NCBI RefSeq assembly: GCF_010389155.1
Contig: NC_057766.1
Location: forward strand, 38,821,516-38,885,515
Reading direction: 5' to 3'
DNA from: Erigeron canadensis
Taxonomy: Eukaryota; Streptophyta; Magnoliopsida; Asterales; Asteraceae
Length of the DNA: 64,000 bases
Part shown: in pieces, positions 11,906 through 24,122 of the stretch
How the letters are laid out: each line of letters starts with the position of its first letter
How positions within the stretch are numbered: position 1 is the first letter of the stretch
Translations under genes and position numbers: made by a program
Notes under the pieces: generated by a model
The model's database searches: none
The model's input: the letters and a program-made list of their open reading frames with translations, nothing else
Told to the model about the DNA's origin: nothing

Positions 11906-12229
11906 CAGAGGCGGAGCCAGAATTTCACGTTAAGGGGGGCTCAACCGTATTTTTGTCCTGATTGTTGTATACAATATAATGTGAAAGACATAATCATTTA
12001 ATAAAATGTTAGTAAAATAGAATTTTATTGCGATGGTTTACTTTTATAGACCAAATGTAAATGTTTTACTTGAACTGTCATGGCTAAAAATCATACATTT
12101 ATAGATTGGGGGTGGCTTGCTTCAAAAAAACATTTGTATTAGTTGGCTATAAGCTAGCCTTGCAATAGAAAACATGAATGGTTGGCGGGGGCTAAGCATC
12201 CCCCAGTCCCCTTACTAGCTCCACCCCTG
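11906..12229. mobile_element. hAT-type MITE (324 bp) with 8-bp TSD
   Basis: The terminal inverted repeats CAGAGGCGGAGCCAG and (reverse complement of the right end) CAGGGGTGGAGCTAG match the common plant hAT MITE end. The exact 8-bp direct repeat GCTAGACG flanks it (11898-11905 and 12230-12237). No ORF inside. It sits in an F-box pseudogene exon. Confidence 0.92.
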
Positions 12230-12976
12230 GCTAGACGTGTCTTCTTTAGTCAAAGTTGACTTAGATTATTACAAGTGGGGGCATAAACGAGACAGAGAAG
12301 GGATGCTTGAAAGCTTTATACGAAGCCTTCACCATGTCAAAGAGCTCAAAACTGGGATTGATTTTTATAAGGTAAATCCTTGTTTTCTTTCTGCAACATG
12401 TGTATTTGTCAAGATTATTGATGAGTAGTTATTATAGCACCTAACTTGTTTCATGTATTCTTCATTGAAGTCAAATGATATATCGCAACCTTGATGGATT
12501 AAAATGTGGTTGTTTGGTATGTGAATAATGCGACTTTGCAGAAATATTAAAATAAGATATTCAACTACTCGAAGCAAGAGATAGTTTACGTTATCTCAAT
12601 AATCAGTTTCTTTACCGTTCTTATTCTGTTCTTTAATGATCTCATTGTTACCCTTAATTGGCAGGCCTTCTCTTGTTTGGAAGCTAAAGGTTTCAATTCT
12701 CCATCTAACTTGAAGGTTGTAGAAGTTACAAATCAAAGTTCTGATACTGATTCAACCGATCTAAGTGATTACTCTGATGATGATTCATCTGTGGATGATA
12801 CTGATTCAATGGAAAGAGGTGATTGCTCTGATAATGACTCATCTTTTGATGATCAAGATGCTGAGCAAGTTGGTGATGAGGGGAATCCAGCTGCAGGACG
12901 TGAGGTAGGAGCTGATGATGCCGGGCCGGGTGATGATGTTGGAGCTGAGGAGGCCGATGTGAGGCATGAGGATTAG

Positions 12977-13488
12977 ATTTGATTCAATTGGGTTGTATGA
13001 TATTCTGATATTTTTGATACTATGGTTTGTCTTACACCTTTGTTGGTGTTTACTATACTCCTAATTATCTGACAATGACTCATCTGGTAGTGTGTTAGTG
13101 ACACCTGAAAGCATAGATTCGGAGGAACTAATACTTGATGATGGTCCTAGAGAGGACGAAGTTCATTTATGGCGCTTTGAACTCTTGTTACTCCTAAGTG
13201 CATTTTATTTTAACAGATTTAATACTATGAAGTCTGATATTTTATACCATGTTCTAATTTGTTTTGAGTTCATATTTTGTTTATTGGCTTATGTTATCAG
13301 ATTCACTTCCATAACATAACCTGATCTCCTTCCACTTATGCTGCTAGTGCTATGTTTGAACCTTCTACCTTTATCTACTTTGCCTGCCTACATAGGGAAA
13401 AGGATAGGATAGCTCATGTGGTGATGCTGTTTTACTCTGCATATAAAAAGACTAAAGGAGCAAATAGCGAAAGTAACTTTAAGCTACA
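12977..13488 (+). other. Spacer with a possible coding remnant
   Basis: At about 13070-13180 a short frame reads DNDSSGSVLV then SEELILDDGPREDE, resembling the acidic tail of the pseudogene just upstream (which has CSDNDSS). It may be a leftover tail exon of another copy. No start, splice context or downstream exon supports a gene. Confidence 0.35.
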
Positions 13489-14110
13489 GTGGCGATTGAT
13501 GCCGATCATATAGGGAAAAAAGATAGGATCAATTCCTTGCAATTGCCGGATGATCTTTTAGTTTGCATACTGTCGTTTACTGTTATTAAACTAGTAGTAC
13601 AATGTTCCATCTTGTGGAAACGTTGGGTAAACCTCTGGATTTTGCTTCTTGTTGTTGATATTGATTCAAGTACCGATTCAATATTCATTTTTTAGATCTC
13701 AGTAAAAGATTAATGAAAGTTGATTATGTGAATATTAAGGCTACTACTGATTATGATATAATAGATAAGGTTTTAAAAATTGTTGTGCTATGTCGTATGC
13801 CTAGTTTCAACATTAATGCTTACACAAATACGGCTTTAGATTTTTATTATTATCCGCTTTAACCTGAATCGCTACTTGATAATTTGTCGGTAAAAGGATC
13901 TTTTATGTTTTCGTTTCGTGGATCTTGGAATTTTGTTGAGTTGGTTAGTTTGGGACTAGCTAGAACGGGTTACAATAGTCGAATTTGAATCCTTTTCGAG
14001 TTTTCGTCTTTCCGACTTGAAGAAGTTGTTTTTGTTACTCTAGTGGTATCCGAGTGCATAAGCTTAATCTGATTAATACCTTTCAGTCTAAACTAGATTC
14101 AACCATACAC
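13489..14110 (+). pseudogene. F-box/LRR remnant
   Basis: The frame opens near 13489 with an F-box (INSLQLPDDLLVCILSF then SILWKRWVNLW) that closely parallels the genes at 7151 and 15686, and stops at 13693-13695. Further pieces follow in shifting frames: VNIKATTDYDI, then about 13900-14060 matching the ELVSLGL and FSSFRLEE-type LRR section of the paralogues. Multiple stops and frame changes make it non-functional. It is a truncated tandem duplicate of the cluster. Confidence 0.8.
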
Positions 14111-15685
14111 GAATGAATATAGTATGTATCTAATTATAGCCGTGTTATTATAAGTATTCAACTTTTAAACTTTTACAGAACTTAGTCGAAAACTCTTAAT
14201 AGTCTTGTTTTTATGATAAATATTTTTAGACCTCCATCCTCTAGAAATCCTGATCCGTCACTCGCCGACACCCATATATGTTGCCATGTCGAGTACTAAT
14301 TTGTTAATTTTAAAGCTTTTGACAAGTCGAGGTACATACAATGTTCTACTTTTTTGGTCATTTGTATGTGAGACTCAAATCTAGTGTTTATAACACAATC
14401 TTTAACTTTTTAATCCACTTTTAAGTCCGTCCTTCACTTTTACTAATAGTTTGAATTAAAATGATTATAAAATTAGGTCAACTTATCTTAACAAAATCAT
14501 TATGTGTCTAAATTTGGATTAAGTATCACTAAGCTTAAGTGCTTAACATGGATTCCATCTTTCTTTTTTTCCTTTTTTTTTTTTTTTTACATTTTAAACA
14601 TATTATGTATGAGTTTACTGCCGTTTTTATAGTGCTGTTGATATTTGATCCAAAATTTTGATACACAGATTTTGTTAACTTATGATAATAATAATGAAAA
14701 TACTAAAAGGTTGCATTTAATGTGCATTGAAAATGTGTATCTTTTATATCAAAAAACCTCTTTATGATAAATGTAATGCACCTTAACTTCCGACTTCGTT
14801 TAAGTTTGGCAAAATCCTAATAATACTTTTTATTATTATACTATTATTATTATCTTGACTTCCCATTAATTAATTATAAGTTTCTAATATAATTGATATT
14901 TTTATAATAGTAATAATATAACGTAATAATATTACTCTTTTATTTATGCTCCATACTACATTATTGCAAGTAATAAAAACCATGACTAAAAGTGCTCTGT
15001 TGCATAAAATTTTCCTATTAGCCTTATATACGCATAAAGTAACGATAAAGAGTTGATTGCTACAACTTTCAACAACTTTTAACGGGTTTTAAGAAATTTT
15101 TGACACTTTTAAAAGTTTTTATATCTCATTTAGTTACACAAGTAAATGTTTATAAGCTTTATTGACAGAAAAACTTGTCAAAAGTTTAAAGTGACTTACA
15201 TTAACTGTTATTCAATATTTATTTGACTTGTATCACCTATAAAAAATTAAACTAAATGAATTTAGTGTACCTGTAACTCGAGTTACCCTTATATACTTGT
15301 AGTTATGCACATGTCGTCATTACGTCGTCACATCACATAGTCGTATGCCTAATCTTTTAAATATTTTCATTAAACTTTTATATCAAATACATTTAAATTA
15401 ATTAATTAAAATAAGAGAAAATGTTAGGTAAGACATGCAGTACCTATCTTATGTAAAATTCAGTGGGGGTTTATGTAAAATTCAAGAGCTATGTATGTTT
15501 ATCAAATTCAAATGTTTAATTTGTAACTCTTTTTAAAGTGACAATACCTAAGCTGCAGTACGGATCATTTTCCCTTAAAATAAATCAATAAAATAACAAA
15601 TTCGATATACATATGTACAGGTAGTAGTATTTGTTTTGAGAAAAAAAAATAAAACAAAAATCCCATTTCGTTTTCACAATTTTGT
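14111..15685. other. AT-rich spacer upstream of the second intact F-box gene
   Basis: No gene seen. It includes a poly-T run at about 14571-14590 and stretches of TTATTA. The last 130 bases before 15686 are the probable leader. Confidence 0.5.
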
Positions 15686-18166
15686 ATGTATATGTACTCG
15701 GAAGAAATGAAGCGAGTAGGTCGACCCAGCAGCAGCATGGCGCAAGAAGAACAAGAAGAAGACAGGCTGAGCTCATTACCTGACGTCCTTTTAATTTACA
15801 TCCTCTCATTCATCGACACCAAATTATCAATTCAGCTCTCAATCTTATCCAAACGCTGGGTAAATCTCTGGACTTTACTCCCTGTCCTTAACTTCAATTC
15901 TTCCCTTTTTTACCACCAAACTCGTAAATTCAGTACGATTTTTACCTTTGATTATTTCATTGATCAAGTTTTATCTCGCCGTAATTCTTGTATCAAAATT
16001 GATACTCTTAATATTCAAGTTACTGATTACAAAACCCTTGTTAGGGTTTTTAACTTTGCTTTATTGAATTGTGTCCCTAATTTAAGTATTGATAGTTCTG
16101 AGTATTTAACGAAATACCGCCCGATTTCGTGTGAGAATTCGAGTCATGATTTGACAAGTTTGAGTCTAAAAGGGATGATGAGTTTTGGGAGGTTTCCGCT
16201 TTTTGTGGGGCTGGTTAAGTTGAGACTCGAACGTGTTAAGATAGTCGAGAGCGAACCTTTTTCGTATTTTCCTAATTTGGAAGAGCTGTTTTTAGTGAAT
16301 TGTAAGATGGAAGGTGGGTTGAGTAAGGGGATTGAAGTGATTGGGTTGAAGTTGTTGAGGTTGAGTATATCGTCGTGTTTTTATCATCCGGTTCCGTATG
16401 AGAAGATTGTGCTTTTGACTCCAAAGTTATTGGTATTTGAGCTTGATGGGCTTATACCCATGTCGTTTGAAGCCGAGGTTCCTGTTGTGGAAACTGTGTA
16501 TATCGATTGTTGTTTTTCGTTTTCAAGACTTGCTGATAGGAATGTGCATCAGCCTAGTGAGTATCAACAGAAGGAAAACTTGATTAATATCTTTCGGTGC
16601 CTTAGAAATGCTAAGTATGTTCACCTGTCTCCATCCACTGTTAAGGTATGTAGCATATAGTTTTTTACATTTCTTTCTTTGTATTTGTTAATGTCTGTTA
16701 CTGTTGTCTTTTTTATAACCATGGACACTATCGAGTTGTATGAAGGATTGAAGGACTAACGTTGTGACTTGAGAATAAAAGGATACATATCATGTAAACG
16801 TACTTCATTTTGTTTTAAGAAATTTTAGAAATCTGTGTACTGAGGTTGAGAATTATAGCTTCAATTTTTCAATTAGTCATCTCCGTTAAGTACTTTGATC
16901 GATGAGCCGAGGCTACTAAGTAGCTACTTTACTGTCTCAGCTCTTTGATCGCTTAAAAAGAACTTCTATGCTAGCATAACATTTGTATAACCCTATAGTT
17001 CGAGATGACTTTGTTTGCTCTTTTAATGTATTATGTATTTATGTGTATTGGCTACACTCGAGGATTTGAGTATATTGTCTGATTATGTGGCTCATTATAG
17101 TTAGTTATCTGATTTCTTTCTAGTTTAATCAAATTCAGAGTCTAAGGAATAGGACAAGTAGCCCTAAAGGTAAGTTTTGGCCCATGAAGCTCCAATATTG
17201 TTTGCATACATGTTAATCTACGGTTTATGGATATTGGTATTTTTGTAGTATTTTGTATTATATCGGTTCATGGCCCATCATTGTATTCTATAAGTATTCT
17301 CCAAATCTTTTTATTATTAATTAATAAATTAAAAAATTCACAAAATTGAAGTGCACGGTTAACTCTTTATATAAATCGTGATTAACTACTTTTTTAACAG
17401 CTACAGTAAGTGCTCTCATTTTGTTAGTTTTCTTATGTTCCTTTTTTTTCTTTTTATATAATCGAATGATGTTTTTGTATTGATACGTTACATGCTTCGT
17501 GATAGTTAGTCCTCATTTTGCTTCTATGACAAACTATCTTCTTTTTGCTTAAAGCTCCTCTCCCTATCTCAAAGCAAGCTTGTTGAAGAAGCCTCCCCAT
17601 TTGGAAATCTTAAGGTTTTGAACCTCATCCCACCTCCAAACAAACCCATGGTTGAACTGCATTCATCGGTGGCGGCTTATCTGCTCAAGGGTTCTCCAGC
17701 AGTCGTTGTCAAGGCGATGCCCAGGTATGTTAGTCCATCTTTCATTTTTTTAATCACCCTGTCCTTTATCTATAAAGGTTAGAATTTTGACCCATTTACT
17801 TATGGACGGGTTGCTTTAGCTTACATGTTCATCTCTAACAGTTGAATAAAACAAAATGAAATAAAAAAAAGGGGAAAAAAGCCAACATATTAAATGGGTC
17901 GAAAGTTTAAAGTGTGTTGTTTAATGTATATAACTTTCTGAATCATCGGTACAGTTTGGTCACTGTTGAAACATTATATTATATTTTCTCTAAACAGATT
18001 TGCCTGGGGTTTTTGTTATTTATTTCTGAAAAAAAGAGAGTGATTTATATCAATTCCTGACTGAAAAAAAAGCTGTGTATATTTTGTCACCTCTAGTTAT
18101 CAGCATGGAAGCTATGTGCCAGCCTTATTTATAATCTTTACTGTATTTTTGAATAACTGCAGGTGA
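15686..18166 (+). CDS. F-box/LRR protein (intact, 3 coding exons)
   Basis: Exons 15686-16645, 17555-17724 and 18163-18166 join in frame to give 377 aa. The F-box is at residues 25-65 (LPDVLLIYILSFIDTK, SILSKRWVNLW). LRR-like segments follow (LVKLRLERVKI, FPNLEELFLVNC). It is the close paralogue of the gene at 7151, with both intron positions and phases conserved and the same odd ending: exon 2 stops within an AGG Arg codon and the last exon supplies only G plus TGA. Start choice is uncertain because in-frame ATGs at 15686, 15692, 15707 and 15737 all precede the F-box; the last (MAQEEQEEDRLSS) resembles the paralogue N-terminus best. Expected to be an SCF adaptor; target unknown. Confidence 0.82.
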
Positions 18167-19863
18167 ACAATGATGATGAAGAACGCAAGCATGCTAAATT
18201 TTGATGTGTATGGTATGCTGTTAGATATTTACAAAGTGAATATACATCAGTGCCCCAGTGTTTTTTAGAGAAATGTTTTAACATCAGTCAGGTGTAATGA
18301 GTTGTAGTTTACATATATTTGTTCTTTATGATAATGATTTGGATGATAAAATGGATTCGAAAACACCTCTTCTATGGTCCAAGGAGAATCATTTGAGGTT
18401 TTCTCTTAATTTCATCTTGCAATTCTTTCTTGTTTTGAAGATTTTAGTTTCTTGATGAGTTTTGAAATTGTTGCTACCTGTTATATAAATTGTTGGGTCA
18501 ACTTCCGCTCTTATGGCAAACTAAACGTATATGTGCTGAGACCGTTTGTCACATTTAGTGAATCAATTTTTGGGAGTAGCATGTCAACACGTTGAGATCA
18601 CAAAAGACGAGGGAAACAATGGCATGAATGGTCTGAGCTTAGGAGCAATCTCATCTCATAATCATAAGATCATAAAGATAGGAATAAGATTATAAGAACT
18701 AGAAACTGTTGGTGGCCAAGCTTAGAGGGTTCTCAGTGATGGTGTTTATTTTGATGATATATAGCCTATTGTATTCTTTGAAAACGGTAATGTATCGCGA
18801 AATATTTGGCTTAGTGGTCCTTATCTAGTCGAGTCCAAAATACGCCATTTTATGTGAATATTTTAGCCTCGTCTTGCCATCTTGTGTCTTGTAACTCTAT
18901 TTTACCTAATCTTCTGTGAACCTCAAAAATGTCGTTTCTTTCAAAATTACGCTCAAGTACCTGTTTGTAACCTGAAACACTAACAAATACCATAAACGTA
19001 TCAAATGTGTACTAAAACGACTCGAAAACCATGCTAAATCAACTAAATACATTGTGGGAAATTGGTATAAACTACGACACATCAGTAACAAAGTACAACT
19101 ATCCTTGTATATTATTTGGGGTAATTAACTTTACATGGCTACATAGCTTAATAATGTATATAAAGAAATCATGATGATCGGAGATAAAAGTTGAGGATGA
19201 AAGTAGGTTATTTAAATTTCCATAATTGCATGAGAGACTTTTAAGGACTTTTTAATTTTACATATTTGTTAATTAAAATACAAAAATATCCTTTTATATA
19301 AAAAGTTCTCATGGTTCTTGATAAATACTTTCATTTTATCTTTACTATATACATATGTGTTTGTCTCTGTTAGTGTCATTAAGGAAGCAATGCTAGAATT
19401 TGGTGGTGTCATGGGGATTATAAGTTTGTTAGTGTCATTATGCTTTGCCGATGACATTTTGTTGTTTTGTTATGGGTGGGTTATTTGTAGTACACGTGAA
19501 AAAAAAATACAAAAAGTACACTCTTTCTTCCTCCTTATCCGGCGAGATTGCCGCCACCAACCACCACCTTCTTCTCCGGTGACCGCCACACAACCTTCTT
19601 CTTCCTTATTCTCCGGTGAGACAACCACCCCCGGCGACATCTCCGACGACTTTTCCGGCGAGAATTAGATTCGTTTTCGAGTGGATACGGTACAGGCGTT
19701 GCCCTCATCTATTCTAAACTGGTTGCCAAGAGATGGTGACGATTTGCTACGGTACGGGCGAAGCCCTTGCTACTGCCGTCGGCGCTGTGGTTGGGGTGGT
19801 CGGAGATGATGGTGGTGGCGGTGGTAGTCTCGCCGGAAAAGAAGGAGGTGGTGGCTGGCGGCG
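18167..19863. other. 3' flank and spacer; GC-rich CCGGCGA-type patch at the end
   Basis: No gene is supported. At 19540-19675 and 19790-19860 there are CGCCGG/CCGGTGA-rich stretches that are partly reverse-complementary (GCCACCACC against GGTGGTGGC). One frame reads PPSSPVTATQPSSSLFSGE, which looks like low-complexity translation and not a protein. Confidence 0.45.
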
Positions 19864-20160
19864 TGATGAGCGTCCATTTTGTGATAAAAACCCCTAAAGA
19901 AAGGTTTCATTTCTATGCTTAAATGAGTTATTATTCCGGAACTATTGATACTTAATGAATGATGTGATTATGCAGGTTCCCGGAAGATGCGAGAGAGGGT
20001 AAATGACATCAAGTGACTCAAGAAGGAAGCCTATGAAGTTACAAGACACAAAGAAGTGGTTCGGGAGCCAAACGAAGACACAAGTGCAAGACAACAGCCA
20101 CTAGCGGCCGCTGGCTACCTAACCAGCGCCGCTGGTACTAATTAGCGTCCGCTCCCCAGC
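19864..20160 (+). mobile_element. Truncated LTR copy, same family as 26228-27780
   Basis: It starts TGATGAGCGTCCATTTTGTG at 19864 and is readily alignable with the reverse complement of the right end of the 26228-27780 element, including GATAAAAACCCC, CTCAAGAAGGAAGCC and the AGCGGC/CGCTGG-rich stretch. It breaks off at about 20160. The copy is in the opposite orientation to the other one. Confidence 0.75.
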
Positions 20161-21959
20161 CTTTAAACATTTGCACATTTGCAGTTTTACCTTTAAACAT
20201 TTGGTTTTGATGCTTTTTTTTGTTTTGCTATATATAATGGTATTTAATATGTAATAATTTAAATCATTGTATCGCTTTACGTTTACTTAACATTTAAAGT
20301 AAGACATTTTATTACATCACCGTCGTCATATTGTCATTATTTGCATTAACATAGTTATTTTGTGTGTGTTTTTTTTCTTTAATACATCTTACTATTCATA
20401 TTGTTTTTATATGTTATTTTCTTTATTTTTGTATATAGTAACGATTACAAGTTATGTTTGTTGATGACTTTATCATGTTTATATCCAACAATTTATCGCC
20501 TGAAAACCATGTCCCGAAGCAACACGAGGGCAAATTTACTAGTTATGAGAGAATGGCTTCTAATGATGTAATATAAGTTATATAACGGTAGGATGGTGGA
20601 AAAGTTGTTTACAAACAAACTTGAAGAAATATATAAAAGCTATTTATTCAGTATTTTACAAATTAAAGTCCATGGGTTGAGTCCCCCTGCCCCACCCGGT
20701 AAAAACTCCACGAAACTCCACGAAAGCCAGTATTAATAACAATTTTAGTTAGTAAATATAACTAGATATGTGCAATGTATTTATTTAAGTCAAATTATTA
20801 TCTCATTTAACCTTACAGTATTAAATGACGTTTAATAAACTAAAAATGTGGTATGGATCCTACCCATAGACCTTAACCATAACCCAATTACCCATCCCTA
20901 TCACCCAACCTAATGGGGAAGAAACCATAGATGACAAGTCCGGGGAACAAGCCAAACCTTGTAGTGTGTACTCCTCCCGGACAAGCAGACGAAGATTGGA
21001 CGAGTCCGGGGACTATACCATAGTGGACACTCTTAACATCATTCTCTAGAAAGGTGCGATAAGAGTGGTACACCTATGACTACTTTGCATTCACAAATAT
21101 ACATCTTTATGACCATCCATTTCATCCAATTTTCATCCATGAACCATTACGTGTCCCCCTTTTATATACGAATATGAAAATAAAAAGAAACCTAACAGAA
21201 AATTATAACATAATCCAGGTCATTATATCAAACATAATCAAAATGCAGCTTACAATTATAAAAGTAGATCCAAAACTGCCTAATTCTATGGAATATGGAT
21301 ACATTATTACTATTCTATCTAAAATTTAAAACCTACCTGGTCAAAAAGACAGAAAGAGAAGAAAGATGGACTAAAGCAAAGAGCAAGTATGAGTCTACTG
21401 GGTGTGATGCATTTGCTTGATATCCTCTCTTGAGAAGAAAAGAAAAAAACCTAAGGATTGCTTCAACATCAAATCAAAATGGATTCATGGATGAAATTAT
21501 AGGCATGCAGGGAAACAAAATATTAACTTATGTAGCAATTTAATATTCTTACAGTCACTGACAGGATCGAGTATTAACTCGCGTACCAAAGATTTTTCAA
21601 ACATCAAACTTCAGGATATTATTCATGGAAGTCGATATTCTGACAAATTCTATGAAATCTTTTTTCTATTTTCTATGAGATCTTCGCGCTCATACCAACC
21701 GTTCAAAACACAATTCAGTAGAGAAAAGACAAGATTGCCATTAGGGTTTCAGTAGAGAAAAGACAAGATTGCCATAAGGGTACATTCAAGTATTCAATAC
21801 ACGATATGAGGCTATAATAAAGTGTCGTACAAAAAGCCAAAGTAGCGTAAAAGTGAATTTAAAATGCTGACATTACAATACATAAACTTAACTTGATTAA
21901 GGACTAGTAATCAAGGTGACACCCATCCATTAAAAAAGTGGATTTAAGTAAGCATCAAC
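20161..21959. other. Non-coding stretch with a Helitron-like 3' end
   Basis: At 20539-20542 a CTAG followed by T is preceded by GGGCAAATTTA and a CCCG/CGAGGG pair, consistent with a decayed Helitron 3' end on the plus strand; its 5' end was not found. At 20937-21020 the phrase GTCCGGGGA occurs twice. Nothing else is recognised. Confidence 0.4.
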
Positions 21960-22075
21960 AACTGGATCTGCTCGAGGGTTCAGATTATTCAAACGATTTC
22001 ACTTGACCCTACAAGATCCTTGTTTATAACGGATCCGCTTTTCACTTCCTCTATGGTACCTATTAATGCAACAGA
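21960..22075 (-). pseudogene. Decayed exon cassette (GTAC type), block 1
   Basis: Minus strand, after ATAG: the frame reads EEVKSGSVINKDLVGSSEIV and then breaks by frameshift; the continuing text (NLNPRADPV) is readable in another frame. It is homologous to the cassette at 32159-32267, and both start GTAC after the acceptor. Confidence 0.6.
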
Positions 22076-22396
22076 ATGAGAGCCAAGTTATTACAACTCA
22101 TCTACTTGTTAATAAATATGCTAAGAGTAAACTTAATATCTTTAACCAGTAAGATCAATCAAAATGGGTTGAAAGTTGCTCTCATAAATAAAAACTTAAA
22201 TAGCATATTCTGTGGGTGAGACTATCATAGCATGCGGCCTACATCCAACGCATTAAGTCCTAAGTGAAGTACAAGTGATCACAGCTTAGTAGGATTGCAT
22301 ATTTGCATTTAACCAAACTAAACCGAACATTTCAAACATTGTGGTTGGGGAATCAAACGATGGACCTCAACCATAAAATTGTTGGTAGAAGCAGCA

Positions 22397-22497
22397 CTCA
22401 TCAGTTGCTGATGAATCTTGTCCAGGGTTCAGATTCCCGACCAAAACTTGACTTGCTACGCCAAGATCCACACGGGGGCGCTTGAGAACAGATCCAC
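22397..22497 (-). pseudogene. Exon cassette (KRPR type), block 1, splice sites altered
   Basis: Minus strand: EVVGGSVLKRPRVDLGVAS then NLNPGQDSSAT. The frame is open. The donor position reads ATGAGT where sister cassettes have GTGAGT, and the acceptor AG is not at the expected place, so splicing as in the sisters looks lost. Confidence 0.6.
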
Positions 22498-22807
22498 CTA
22501 CCACTTCAGATTTGGTAATTCATTCATTAACCAACACAATAACACCATAAGAATAGGTAAATTCAATCTGTTGAACTATCAATATGTTGATTGCGGTTAA
22601 ATTGTATCTAAAGAAATCAAATTAGTCAAAACGGGTTAAAATGACGCTGCGTGTTTGAGACCAATGTGGGACTATATCCAATGAATACAGTGCCAGTGCA
22701 AGCCAAGATTGCGTTTAAGTGAGTTAATATCAGATATTTTTGGTAGAAAATGGTGAAAACCAACTACTATAAGAATGGAGTTAATTGTTAGGAGAAGCGG
22801 CACTCAC

Positions 22808-22867
22808 TGGTTGAATCTTCAGCAGGGCGCTTGGAAACGGATCCTACTTCCTCTTCATCATCACCGT
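22808..22867 (-). CDS. Exon cassette (short KRPA type), block 1
   Basis: Minus strand: TTAATAG acceptor, then 60 nt reading DGDDEEEVGSVSKRPAEDST, then a GTGAGT donor. Two leading and one trailing base make it phase-symmetric (20 codons added in any copy number). It is the counterpart of the cassette at 32914. Family unknown; see the finding on repeated cassettes. It may no longer belong to an expressed gene. Confidence 0.5.
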
Positions 22868-24122
22868 CTATTAATAAACAAACAGAATAATACCATAAGA
22901 GAAGGTAGTTTCAACCAAATCACCTACGAACAGATTGACCAAAATTGATTTATGTACCCATTCAAACAGTCTAACAAGTTAAAAGGGTGCACCCGAGACG
23001 AATTTATAAAAGAATATACTTACTATTTAGACAGAAAAAGAACCCGATGCATGAACAAGTGAAAGTTCGGGAGACATCAAATAATAGATGGCATTTATGC
23101 TACTTACGAATAAGTGGATTTAAACTATACCACATACTTTAACCAGTCTAACAGGTCAAACGGGTTCAAAGTTGCTAGCACAAACAATCTTAGAATAACA
23201 AATCTCAATTTCATTGTCCTAAAGCTAATTTTACTATCAGGGTGTGAGAATATAAAAAACAAACGCTTAACATCCAATGCTTGTGCAAAATCCAAAGTAA
23301 AGTTCAAGTGATGATAACATAGTCAAGATATCTTTTGTTTTGATCATTTTATATGTGTTAAATTTTTAATTATTACCTAAAATTTTTTGTAATAATTACC
23401 AAAATAAATACAGAAAACATTTTTCACAGCTAAACATGTGCCTCCTATCCATTATTTATATTCTTTATTATATTTTCATTTTTTATGATTCATTTTTACC
23501 AAACACCTTTTTATTCTTTACTCTCGTCCACATGTGTAGATTGCAAGTCTTGTCAAAAGATGTTACTTTTAACTAATAGATCAAAGGATTTTCACAAAAT
23601 CTGAGCATGTTCGTAGGTAGAGGTAACACTGTCTACTTCTCAACCTACTCATACACCGTCAAAATATTAAGACCTAAAATCCGTGAAATACGACATTGGG
23701 TGTTACATTTACATTTTTATGAGCATGTTCCTAACATTGTCACAGTGGTTCCAACTAAAATATGTTCGTTTGTTACACAGTGATTCCAAGTAAAAAAGAG
23801 CAACCTCAAACATCCAAAGTAAAAAAGAGCAACCTCAAACATGTCCAAATCTAAAACTAATTCCAAATGTAAACTTCTCATTCTAAACCTGTGATCTAAC
23901 ATCTGTATCCGTTTCAATCAAAAATGGATCACAAGACCAAATGTAATTCTGCCTCGTCTATAAATATTTCTTTTGCAGTTAACAAAACAATTACCCCCCC
24001 CCCCCAAAAAAAAAGAAAAAAGAAAAAAGACCAATAAAAAACAAATCTTTTCAATTATTATTATCTTTGAGAACAATAAAAAGCAAAATCTAGACTTGAG
24101 CTTACGGTCATTACTCTTACGG
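22868..24122. other. Intron-like repeats, then spacer
   Basis: Up to about 23310 the sequence repeats intron-like text also seen near 22150-22290, 32360-32500 and 33050-33230 (for example CAAACGGGTT and AAAGTNAAGTTCAAGTGATGATA-type phrases). From 23330 to 24122 no gene is recognised; a short direct repeat AAAAAAGAGCAACCTCAAAC lies at about 23794 and 23821, and a poly-C/poly-A run at 23993-24020. Confidence 0.45.

Larger units (their letters stand above)
10092..12976 (+). pseudogene. F-box/LRR pseudogene with an acidic tail, disrupted by two transposons
   Basis: An F-box begins after ATG 10092 (upstream in-frame ATG at 9972) with DRISLLPDGLIVDEIL, is cut by a solo LTR (10214-11168) and resumes at 11174 as ARLKSTKCAIRTGALSKRWQ. 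LRR-like coding follows (11482-11930, for example LVTLSLSDC). Lesions: stops around 11398-11443; a 13-bp tandem duplication (11748-11760 and 11761-11773) that shifts the frame; a frame change near 11890; and a hAT MITE (11906-12229). The frame then runs VKVDLDYYKWG to a GT donor at 12371. A last exon (12665-12976) encodes an Asp/Ser-rich acidic tail ending in TAG. It belongs to a different F-box subgroup from its neighbours because the tail is unlike theirs. It cannot make the full protein. Confidence 0.82.

Noticed and set aside
19318..19668. 116-codon plus-strand frame ending in a Ser/Thr/Pro-rich part
   Set aside because: No conserved motif; the C-terminal half is CCGGTGA-type low-complexity DNA that recurs in inverted form nearby.
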